From Sphaerisporangium cinnabarinum (lineage in GTDB: Bacteria; Actinomycetota; Actinomycetes; Actinomycetales; Cellulomonadaceae): a stretch of DNA of 44,889 bases. The position numbers and the translations under genes were made by a program. The stretch lies in contig QAPD01000021.1 in assembly GCA_003052455.1 (NCBI GenBank), forward strand, positions 1 through 44,889, read 5' to 3'. The notes below the pieces were generated by a model, which saw only the letters and a program-made list of their open reading frames with translations, did no database searches and was not told the DNA's origin. Numbering within the stretch: the first letter of the stretch is position 1; each line of letters starts with the position of its first letter. Positions 39,201 through 44,889 of the stretch are shown here, one piece after another.

Positions 39201-41217
39201 GACCAACGGCGCGGCCTTCTCGGGCACCGGGGAGGGCGTCCGGCTCGACGGGACGGACGACTACGTCGACCTGCCCGACCACCTGCTCGCCGGGCTGACC
39301 GACGTCACGGTCGGGCTCGACGTCAAGGTCGCGACCGACCAGGCGACGCCGTACTTCGTCTACGGCCTCGGCAACACGAGCGGCACGGCGGGCGACGGGT
39401 ACCTCTTCACCACGGGCAACGCGTACCGCACGTCGATCGCGACGGGGAACTGGACCACCGAGCAGACCGTCACCAAGAACGCCAACCTCCAGCGCGGGGT
39501 GTGGAAGCACCTCACGTACACGCTGTCCGGCACGACGGCCGTGCTCTACGAGGACGGCGTCGAGGTGGGTCGCCAGACCGGCGTCACCATCGACCCGAAG
39601 GACATCGGGAACGGCTCGACGCTCGCCAACTACATCGGCCGCTCGCTGTACTCGGGCGACCGCTACCTCAAGGGCTCGGTGCGCGACTTCCGGATCTACG
39701 ACCGCGCGCTCACCGCCGACGAGGTCTACCAGGTCGGGGCCGACCACACGGCCGTCACGGGCGCCGAGCTCGACGCGCTCAAGGTCCCCGCGATCGTCGA
39801 CGGGGCGAGCTCGACCGTGACGCTCGCCGTCGAGCCGGGCACGGACGTCTCGGCGCTCGCGCCGGTCCTCACGGTCTCGCCGCGCGCGACCGTCACGCCC
39901 GAGAACGGCTCGGTGCAGGACCTCAAGCAGCCCGTGGAGTACACGGTGAGCGGGCCGGACGGGTCCTCCCGCACGTGGACGGTCCAGGCGAAGCAGATGG
40001 GCAGCCCGGTGCTCCCCGGGACGTACGCCGACCCGAACATCGCGCAGTTCGGCGACACGTTCTACCTCTACGCCACGACCGACGGCACGCCGGGCTGGGG
40101 CGGCAAGGACTTCTACGTCTGGAAGTCGACCGACCTCGTGACGTGGGGGCGCTCGGAGCAGCCGTTCCTCACGCTCGACGGCGCCGACGGGAACGTCCCG
40201 TGGGCGACCGGCAACGCGTGGGCGCCCACCATCATCGAGCGCGACGGGAAGTACTGGTTCTACTTCTCGGGCCACAACCCGACGTACGACCGCAAGACGA
40301 TCGGCGTCGCGGTGGCCGACAGCCCCGAGGGCCCCTTCACGGCGCAGCCGACGGCGATGATCACCAACGGCGAGGCGGTCACGTCCGGCCAGGCCATCGA
40401 CCCGGCCGCGTTCCGCGACCCGGAGACCGGGAAGTTCTGGCTCCTGTGGGGCAACGGCGGGCCGTCGAACGGCCCGGTCATGGCGGAGCTGGACGACGAC
40501 ATGACGTCGATCAAGCAGGACACGCTGCGGCGCATCCCCGGCCTGACCGACTTCCGCGAGGGCCTCTTCCTCAACTACCGCGACGGCGTCTACCACCTCA
40601 CGTACTCGATCGACGACACGGGCTCGGAGAACTACCGCGTCGGCTACGCGACGTCGGACAGCATCGACGGCCCGTGGACGTACCGCGGCGTGATCCTCGA
40701 GAAGGACGCCTCGCAGGGCATCCTCGGGACCGGGCACAGCTCGATCCTCAACGTCGAGGGCACGGACGAGTGGTACATCGCGTACCACCGGTTCGCCATC
40801 CCTGGCGGCAACGGGACGAACCGCGAGACGACGATCGACCGCCTCACGTTCGGCGCCGACGGCCTCATCCAGAAGGTCGTGCCGACGCTCGAGAGCGTGG
40901 ACCCGGTCGACGTCGCACCTGCACCCCGGGTCGAGCTGACCGTCGAGGCCACCCCGCGGTGCCTCGCGGGCAAGGTCTACGTCGCGGTGCGGGCGACGAA
41001 CGCGGGCGACGTGCCCGCCGACGTCACCCTCACGACCCCGTACGGCACGAAGACGTTCGCGGGCGTCGCCCCGGGCGCGAACGCCTATCAGTCGTTCGCG
41101 ACGAGGGCGGTCTCCGTGCCCGCGGGCACGGCCACGGTCACGGGGACCGCGCTGCTCGACGGCGCCCCGGTCACCACCACGTACGACGCCGCGTACGAGG
41201 CCCACCCCTGCGGCTGA
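36280..41217 (+). CDS. Secreted giant protein with two GH43 catalytic domains
   Basis: Probably cleaves two different arabinose/xylose linkages with one polypeptide. The start ATG 36280 follows GAGGAG; an upstream in-frame ATG at 36202 lies inside the operators. Layout of the 1,645 residues: signal (about 1-43), LamG (60-270), two degenerate Ig-like domains (275-450), and GH43-A (455-780; Asp512 in LRDPFII, Asp641 in VIDST, Glu705 in GEGPTIF). Next come an Ig_4-like domain (783-860), BIG2 (862-942), a second LamG (945-1,155), a short Ig/DUF5018-like link (1,160-1,240), GH43-B (1,243-1,540; Asp1251 in YADPNI, Asp1374 in AIDPAAF, Glu1427 in FREGLF) and the shared C-terminal domain (1,550-1,645; DNA 40,927-41,214). 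Both active sites look complete. Two abutting LacI operators precede it. Confidence 0.88.
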   Translation: MTSRHEPPPTPAEPRARRRRRSLAALLGLALVAPLAPVGAAAAGPMPAAPAPVPAAAEPTADGLRLWLPLDETEGTVAHDASGHGLDATLVGSGGGWRAGQGLTFGGANHVDLPDDLLAGYDAVTVSADVWVDTSLSGNYFFYTLGNPAVGTPQSGNGYLFSTGNANYRATISDLAWGREQNTAKAPAGALQRGVWKTVTYTLAGGTARLYEDGAQVGQNTAVTITPGAIGGGTTTANALGKSAYAADNLFKGRMKDFRLYDRALTAQEVADLASDAAQDAVAADAAALDLGDTSAVATDLALPAKGVGGSAVAWSSSDEGVVSASGAVTRPAGDAPATATLTATVTLRGATETRTFDVTVLPGDGDQAKADAAAAALEVTNLDDVRGNLTLPATGLHGASVTWESSSGTIAPTGEVTRPAHGEDAETVTLTATVTVGAATATRELAAHVPPLPEQEDLAGYLFSYFVGEGTATGEQVYFGLSQGNDPLRYQNLNDNQPVLTSELGEKGLRDPFIIRSPEGDKFYQIATDLKIYGNGNWDASQRTGSKSIMVWESTDLVSWTDQRLVQVSPDTAGNTWAPEAYYDETIGAYVVFWASKLYAEDDPGHTGNTYNRMMYATTRDFVTFSEAQVWVDPGYSVIDSTVTQHDGQYYRFTKDERNNTSSTPCSKFILAEKAAELRSTDYDFITDCIGKANSLGGGINQGEGPTIFKSNTEEKWYLFIDEFGGRGYVPFESTSLDAAEWTMSTDYEMPSRPRHGTVLPVTQAEYDRLLRTYQPDAFVESVEDVAVTVQTGSAPVLPAAVTARFADGSTGSADVTWDAVDPASYAHAGSFEVAGTLGGGVGVRARAVVTVTDDVVPVEGLSVTPESLEVGVGGTRQLTATVTPANATARAITWASDDADVATVSADGVVTGVGEGHALVTATTADGSRTAYVAVEVTTEIPGLVVRYALDETGGTTAANSAPGSSFGPATLTNGAAFSGTGEGVRLDGTDDYVDLPDHLLAGLTDVTVGLDVKVATDQATPYFVYGLGNTSGTAGDGYLFTTGNAYRTSIATGNWTTEQTVTKNANLQRGVWKHLTYTLSGTTAVLYEDGVEVGRQTGVTIDPKDIGNGSTLANYIGRSLYSGDRYLKGSVRDFRIYDRALTADEVYQVGADHTAVTGAELDALKVPAIVDGASSTVTLAVEPGTDVSALAPVLTVSPRATVTPENGSVQDLKQPVEYTVSGPDGSSRTWTVQAKQMGSPVLPGTYADPNIAQFGDTFYLYATTDGTPGWGGKDFYVWKSTDLVTWGRSEQPFLTLDGADGNVPWATGNAWAPTIIERDGKYWFYFSGHNPTYDRKTIGVAVADSPEGPFTAQPTAMITNGEAVTSGQAIDPAAFRDPETGKFWLLWGNGGPSNGPVMAELDDDMTSIKQDTLRRIPGLTDFREGLFLNYRDGVYHLTYSIDDTGSENYRVGYATSDSIDGPWTYRGVILEKDASQGILGTGHSSILNVEGTDEWYIAYHRFAIPGGNGTNRETTIDRLTFGADGLIQKVVPTLESVDPVDVAPAPRVELTVEATPRCLAGKVYVAVRATNAGDVPADVTLTTPYGTKTFAGVAPGANAYQSFATRAVSVPAGTATVTGTALLDGAPVTTTYDAAYEAHPCG
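39244..39723 (+). repeat. LamG-coding duplication, copy 1 (inside the double-GH43 gene)
   Basis: This segment encodes the second LamG domain (DGTDDYVDLPDHLLAGLTDV ... YSGDRYLKG). It is nearly identical in protein and very similar in DNA to 41590-42066 in the next gene, and clearly less like the first LamG of its own protein (36,460-37,090). Confidence 0.8.
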
Positions 41218-41228
41218 CACCACCCCGC

Positions 41229-41297
41229 CGAGGTAGAACCGCAGGTCGCGAGGTAGAGCTCCCGGAGCTCTACCTCGCGACCGCGGGTTCTATCTCG
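41229..41297. repeat. Palindromic element B with TCGCGAGGTAGA half-sites
   Basis: A 69-bp palindrome starting 11 bases after the upstream stop codon. Inner arms 41244-41262 and 41264-41282 are a perfect 19-bp inverted repeat (core GGTCGCGAGGTAGAGCTCC) around a single C. Outer arms CGAGGTAGAACC (41229-41240) and GGTTCTATCTCG (41286-41297) match at 11 of 12. In all, 30 of 34 pairs match. It shares four half-sites with element A at 26039-26110 and ends 36 bp before the next start codon. Confidence 0.8.
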
Positions 41298-41333
41298 CGA
41301 GCACGACCTTCATCTCGACGAGGAGAGGAACAC

Positions 41334-43910
41334 ATGGAACTGACACACCGAGGGCGATCGGCGCTCGCCGCCGGGCTGGTCGGGGCGCTCGCCGTCTCGA
41401 CGCTCGCCGCGGCAGTCGCGGCGCCCGCTGCGGCGGACGTCGGTGGACCCACCGACACCGGGCTCGTCGCCTGGTACCCGCTCGACGCCGCGAGCACGAC
41501 CGGCGGCACGACGGCGAACCGTGCCGAGGGCTCGACGTTCGGCCCGGCGACCGTGGTGGGCGGCACCGCGACGGCCGACGGCACGAACCTCGACGGGACC
41601 GACGACTACGTCGACCTGCCCGACCACCTGCTCGCCGGCCTCACGGACGTCACCGTGAGCCTCGACGTGCTCGTGAGCCAGGACCAGGGCACGCCGTACT
41701 TCGTCTACGGGCTCGGGAACACGAGCGGGTCGAACGGCAACGGCTACCTGTTCACGACCGGCAACGCGTACCGCACGTCGATCGCGACGGGGAACTGGTC
41801 GACCGAGCAGACCGTGACCAAGGGCGCCAACCTCCAGCGCGGCGTCTGGAAGACGCTCACCTACACGCTCACCGGCACGACGGCGACGCTCTACGAGGAC
41901 GGCGTGCAGGTCAAGCAGGCCACGAACGTCACGACGGACCCCGGCCAGATCGGCGGCGGGCAGACGACCGCGAACTACGTCGGCCGCTCGCTCTACTCCG
42001 GCGACCGCTACCTCAAGGGCCAGGTGCGCGACTTCCGCCTCTACGACCGTGCGCTGAGCGCGGCCGAGGCGGGCGAGCTCGCGGCCCGGACCTCCACGGC
42101 CGCCGCAGACGCCGACCTCGCCGCGCTCGACCTCGGCGACACGAGCGCCGTCACCGCCGACCTCGTGCTGCCCACCACGGGCGCGCAGGGCTCGCTCGTC
42201 ACCTGGACGTCGTCGGACCCGGGCGTCGTCAGCGCCACGGGGAAGGTCACCCGTCCCGCCGCGGGCGAGGACGACGCGACGGTGACGCTCACCGCGCTCG
42301 TCACGCGCGGCGCGGTCGCGCGCACCGCGCAGCTCGAGGTCACCGTCCTCGCGCACCTCGCACCCGCCGAGGCCGTCGCGTGGGACGCGAGCCACGCCGT
42401 CGTGCCGCACCTCGACGACGTGCGCGGCAACCTCACGCTGCCCGCCGACGGCGCGAACGGCTCCGCCCTGACCTGGGAGAGCTCGGACCCCGCGGTCGTC
42501 TCCGCCACGGGAGAGGTGACGCGGCCCGCGCACGGCGAGCCGGCCGCCGTCGTGCGGCTCACCGTGACCGCGACGAAGGACGGCGCGACCGCGACGCACA
42601 CCTACGACGCCACGGTCCGCCCGCTGCCCGCCGAGGCCGACTACGAGGGCTACTTCTTCCCGTACTTCGAGGGCGAGAGCACCGCGGACGGCGAGTCCGT
42701 GTACTTCAGCGCGAGCAACGGCAACGACCCGCTCGACTGGGTCGAGCTCAACGACGGCGAGCCCGTGCTCACGTCGACGCTCGGGGAGAAGGGCCTGCGC
42801 GACCCGTTCATCATCCGCTCGCCCGAGGGCGACCGGTTCTTCCTCCTCGCGACCGACCTGCGCATCTACGGCGGCAACAACTTCGGCAACGCGCAGGAGC
42901 GCGGGTCGCGCGCCCTGATGATCTGGGAGTCGACCGACCTCGTGCACTGGTCCGACCAGCGCATGGTGACCGTGTCGAGCGCGTACGCGGGCAACACGTG
43001 GGCGCCCGAGGCGTTCTGGGACGCCCAGCGCGGCGAGTACATCGTCTACTGGGCCTCGGCGCTCTACCCGTCGACGTCGACCGACGGCCGCCGCATCGCC
43101 GACTCCTACCAGCGCATGATGTACGCCACGACGCGCGACTTCGTGACGTTCTCCGAGCCGCAGGTGTGGATCGACGAGAAGCGCGGCAACGGGCTCGGGA
43201 TGATCGACTCGTCGATCGTCGAGCACGACGGCACGTACTACCGGTTCACCAAGGACGAGGCGTACATGATCCCGCGCCTCGAGAAGTCGACGGACCTGCG
43301 CTCGACCGACTGGGACCTCGTCGCCGAGAAGATCGGCTACGGCCAGCCCAACCCGTGGGGCGGCACGCTCACCGCGGGCGAGGGGCCGACGGTCTTCAAG
43401 TCGAACACCGAGGAGAAGTGGTACCTCTTCGTCGACCAGCCGAGCTACCACGGCGGCCAGGGCTACCTGCCGCTGGAGTCCACCGACCTCGACTCGGGCG
43501 TGTGGACGTCCGTCGACGCCCACCTGCCGAGCAGCCCGCGCCACGGCACGGTCCTGCCGATCACGGCCGCCGAGCACGCCGCGCTCCTCGCGGCGTACGG
43601 CGAGCAGCCGCCGGCGCCCGAGCTCGACCTCGCGGTCGAGGTGACGCCGCGCTGCCTGGCGGGCAAGGCGTACGTCGCGGTCCGCGCGACGAACGGCGAG
43701 GACGTCCCCGTCACGCTGACGCTCACGACGCCGTACGGCGAGAAGACCGTCGCCGACGTGGCGCCGGGCAAGAACGCCTACCAGTCGTTCGCCGCCCGCG
43801 CGACGGCGGTCCCGGCCGGGACCGTCACGGTGACCGGCGTGGCGACCCTCGACGGCCGGGAGGTGCCGGCCACGCGCGAGGCGACCGTCGACGCGCTCGA
43901 CTGCGCCTGA
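41334..43910 (+). CDS. Secreted LamG-Ig-Ig-GH43 hydrolase
   Basis: Paralogue of the N-terminal half of the previous protein. The start ATG 41334 follows GAGGAGAGGAA. The 858-residue protein has a signal (about 1-35), a LamG sandwich (about 40-240), two degenerate Ig-like domains (about 245-430; SLVTWTSSDPGVVSATGKVTR and SALTWESSDPAVVSATGEVTR), and a GH43 domain (about 435-755). Asp490 (LRDPFII), Asp625 (MIDSSIV) and Glu683 (GEGPTVF) are the catalytic triad. FKSNTEEKWYLF is identical in the two paralogues. The shared C-terminal domain (about 762-858; DNA 43,619-43,907) ends DCA. Its closest C-terminal relative is that of the GH51 protein (both ...RATNGEDVPV...VAPGKNAYQSFAARAT). Substrate is probably an arabinose-containing chain. 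No LacI operator is present; element B lies directly upstream. Confidence 0.87.
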   Translation: MELTHRGRSALAAGLVGALAVSTLAAAVAAPAAADVGGPTDTGLVAWYPLDAASTTGGTTANRAEGSTFGPATVVGGTATADGTNLDGTDDYVDLPDHLLAGLTDVTVSLDVLVSQDQGTPYFVYGLGNTSGSNGNGYLFTTGNAYRTSIATGNWSTEQTVTKGANLQRGVWKTLTYTLTGTTATLYEDGVQVKQATNVTTDPGQIGGGQTTANYVGRSLYSGDRYLKGQVRDFRLYDRALSAAEAGELAARTSTAAADADLAALDLGDTSAVTADLVLPTTGAQGSLVTWTSSDPGVVSATGKVTRPAAGEDDATVTLTALVTRGAVARTAQLEVTVLAHLAPAEAVAWDASHAVVPHLDDVRGNLTLPADGANGSALTWESSDPAVVSATGEVTRPAHGEPAAVVRLTVTATKDGATATHTYDATVRPLPAEADYEGYFFPYFEGESTADGESVYFSASNGNDPLDWVELNDGEPVLTSTLGEKGLRDPFIIRSPEGDRFFLLATDLRIYGGNNFGNAQERGSRALMIWESTDLVHWSDQRMVTVSSAYAGNTWAPEAFWDAQRGEYIVYWASALYPSTSTDGRRIADSYQRMMYATTRDFVTFSEPQVWIDEKRGNGLGMIDSSIVEHDGTYYRFTKDEAYMIPRLEKSTDLRSTDWDLVAEKIGYGQPNPWGGTLTAGEGPTVFKSNTEEKWYLFVDQPSYHGGQGYLPLESTDLDSGVWTSVDAHLPSSPRHGTVLPITAAEHAALLAAYGEQPPAPELDLAVEVTPRCLAGKAYVAVRATNGEDVPVTLTLTTPYGEKTVADVAPGKNAYQSFAARATAVPAGTVTVTGVATLDGREVPATREATVDALDCA
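41590..42066 (+). repeat. LamG-coding duplication, copy 2
   Basis: Counterpart of 39244-39723. The two stretches share long identical runs in the DNA (for example around GACTACGTCGACCTGCCCGA) and the same protein landmarks YFVYGLGNTSG, TSIATGNW and ANLQRGVWK. This suggests recent duplication or gene conversion. Confidence 0.8.
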
Positions 43911-43915
43911 CCGCC

Positions 43916-43947
43916 GCACCCGGTCCGGCCTCGGCCGGGCCGGGTGC
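43916..43947 (+). terminator. Terminator hairpin at the end of the hydrolase block
   Basis: A 15-bp stem, GCACCCGGTCCGGCC (43916-43930) with GGCCGGGCCGGGTGC (43933-43947), has one G-U pair and a two-base loop that would open slightly in RNA. It starts five bases after the last GH43 stop. Confidence 0.7.
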
Positions 43948-44069
43948 GCTGGACCCCCGGGTGGTGTGCCGGCACCGCCCGGGTCCGGCTCGGCCCCCGT
44001 CGCTCCCCGGAGCGGCGGGGGCCGAGCCGTCCCTCCCCGGCGACGGTGGCACGACCCGCGGGTGAACAA

Positions 44070-44087
44070 ACTGGACGGGTGTTCAGT
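44070..44087. promoter_or_regulatory. Palindromic operator candidate 1 before the LAxTG protein
   Basis: ACTGGACGGGTGTTCAGT: arms ACTGGACG and TGTTCAGT match at six of eight positions around GG. It is a weaker version of the perfect site at 44119-44136. A lone half-site, GCGTCCAGG, lies between them (44092-44100). Confidence 0.5.
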
Positions 44088-44118
44088 TCAGGCGTCCAGG
44101 ATGGCAGGATGTCCGTGA

Positions 44119-44136
44119 ACTGGACGCCCGTCCAGT
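44119..44136. promoter_or_regulatory. Palindromic operator candidate 2 before the LAxTG protein
   Basis: ACTGGACG-CC-CGTCCAGT is a perfect 18-bp palindrome, 49 bp after the start of site 1 and 56 bp before the GTG start codon. The size and paired arrangement are typical of TetR-family sites. No tetR gene is in the window. Confidence 0.6.
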
Positions 44137-44192
44137 CGGGTTCGGGGGCGACCCAGCGGTGCCCGCCCCGGGCCGGACGAAGAGGTCCCCGC

Positions 44193-44888
44193 GTGACGAC
44201 GACCACCCGCAGGCTGCTCGCCGCCCTCGTGCTCGCCGGGTCGCTCGCCGTGCCCGCCGGCACGGCCGCGGCGACGACGGCCGTCATGTCTCCCGCCACG
44301 GCCCCGAGCGCCCTGCCCGCGACGGTCGCCACCTCGGTCCCCGACCCCGCCGACGGTGTGCGCGTCAGCGTCGAGATCACCGAGCGCGGCGTGCCGACGG
44401 TGCCGCGCGTGGCCGTCGTCGGCTCCGGGCCGTTCGTCGTCGGCGGGAGGCTCGAGCTCCGCGGGACCGGCCTCGCGCCGTCCACCACCTACGAGGTCTG
44501 GCTCGAGAGCGATCCGGTGCTCCTCGGCACCGTCACGACGGACGCGGACGGGGCGTTCCTCTTCGTCGGGACGATCCCCGTCGGCACCACCCCGGGCGAG
44601 CACCACGTGCGCCTCGTCCCGGTGGGGGGCGGTGCGGACGTGCTGTCCGAGCCGTTCCTCGTGCTCGCCGCACCGGGCGAGCCGCACGAGCCCGGGACGA
44701 CGACGCCGTCCGGGGCCGGGGGAGCGGGCGGCTCCGGCGGGTCGGCGGCGGGCGGCGGCCCCGGGTCCTCGCGGCCGGGCCTGGCGACGACGGGCACGGG
44801 CCTGGGCCTCGTCGCGGCGCTGGCCGGGGCGGCGGTCCTCACCGGGGCGGCGCTGCGCCGTCGGGCGGGCAGGGGCAGCGCGGCCTGA
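44193..44888 (+). CDS. Cell-wall-anchored surface protein with LAxTG sorting signal
   Basis: Small surface protein of unknown ligand. I start at GTG 44193, seven bases after AGAGG; upstream frame continuation would run through the two operator palindromes. The 231-residue product has a signal peptide (about 1-27, RLLAALVLAGSLAVPAGTAAA) and a single Ig-like domain of about 110 residues (VRVSVEITERGVP, GPFVVGGRLELRGTGLAPSTTYEVWLES, TTDADGAFLFVGTIPVGTTPGEHHVRLV). A Gly/Ser/Pro linker follows, then LATTG (about 197-201), a hydrophobic helix and an RRRAGRG tail. LAxTG is the form cleaved by class E sortases of high-GC actinobacteria. The gene ends one base before the window edge and looks complete. 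Confidence 0.8.
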   Translation: MTTTTRRLLAALVLAGSLAVPAGTAAATTAVMSPATAPSALPATVATSVPDPADGVRVSVEITERGVPTVPRVAVVGSGPFVVGGRLELRGTGLAPSTTYEVWLESDPVLLGTVTTDADGAFLFVGTIPVGTTPGEHHVRLVPVGGGADVLSEPFLVLAAPGEPHEPGTTTPSGAGGAGGSGGSAAGGGPGSSRPGLATTGTGLGLVAALAGAAVLTGAALRRRAGRGSAA

Positions 44889-44889
44889 G

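Noticed and set aside
36192-43910. A 2,572-codon plus-strand frame that could be read as one giant protein
   Set aside because: Its first part (to about 41,220) is a shifted-frame shadow of the double-GH43 gene with Arg-rich nonsense; only the part from ATG 41334 is real, with its own ribosome site and signal peptide.
43944-44192. Longer start for the LAxTG protein, including the ATG at 44108
   Set aside because: It would place both operator palindromes in the coding region and put non-conserved Pro/Arg sequence before the signal peptide; GTG 44193 has a ribosome site.

Overview
The window comes from a high-GC (low-to-mid 70s % GC by eye) Gram-positive actinobacterium. Several features point to a Micrococcales polysaccharide degrader of the Cellulosimicrobium/Cellulomonas/Isoptericola type: mutY and radA-disA lie close together, proC is followed by a LacI regulator, there are many GTG starts and overlapping stop/start codons, a DtxR-type iron box, an LAxTG sorting signal, and a run of very large secreted glycoside hydrolases. 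The genus is an inference; no rRNA or marker search was possible. I see no transposase, integrase, tRNA, rRNA or CRISPR array.

Left third (1-11,300) is mostly housekeeping. It holds the 5' end of mutY (minus strand, cut by the window edge), a membrane-anchored extracytoplasmic protein with Pro-rich repeats, a DtxR-boxed siderophore ABC importer (binding protein, two permeases, ATPase; YclQNOP-like), a minus-strand radA / disA / SAM-methyltransferase group, a divergent small K+ channel, an unknown single-pass membrane protein, and proC.

Middle (11,300-21,900) is an L-arabinose catabolic and uptake locus. A LacI-family regulator is translationally coupled to proC. It is followed by an FGGY kinase (araB-like), araD and araA, then a YtfQ-YtfR-YtfT-YjfF type sugar ABC importer. 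Matching 14-bp LacI operators (TGTGAGCGCTMACA type) lie over the promoters of the kinase operon and of the transporter.

Right half (22,000-43,900) is a block of six consecutive secreted, multi-domain hydrolases, all on the plus strand: GH51 alpha-L-arabinofuranosidase, GH127 (DUF1680) beta-L-arabinofuranosidase, a GH43 with FIVAR, a CBM-GH43-CBM6, a 1,645-residue protein with two GH43 domains, and a LamG-GH43. The first and fifth carry paired LacI operators of the same type as the ara operon. Together they should strip arabinofuranosyl residues from arabinan, arabinoxylan, arabinogalactan or extensin-like material outside the cell. The released sugar would enter through the YtfQRT-YjfF importer and be converted by AraA, the kinase and AraD to xylulose-5-phosphate.

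The most striking feature is that all six hydrolases end in the same ~95-residue C-terminal domain, with the core RCLAGKAYVAVRATN, TPYG, VAPGxNAYQSFATR, VPAGTATVTG and a terminal Cys. Five copies keep two cysteines; the divergent sixth has lost both. I do not recognise it as a named family, and it is the best candidate here for something undescribed. A second unexplained element is a large palindrome built from TCGCGAGGTAGA half-sites that follows two of the hydrolase genes. The window ends with a small LAxTG surface protein preceded by two strong palindromes.
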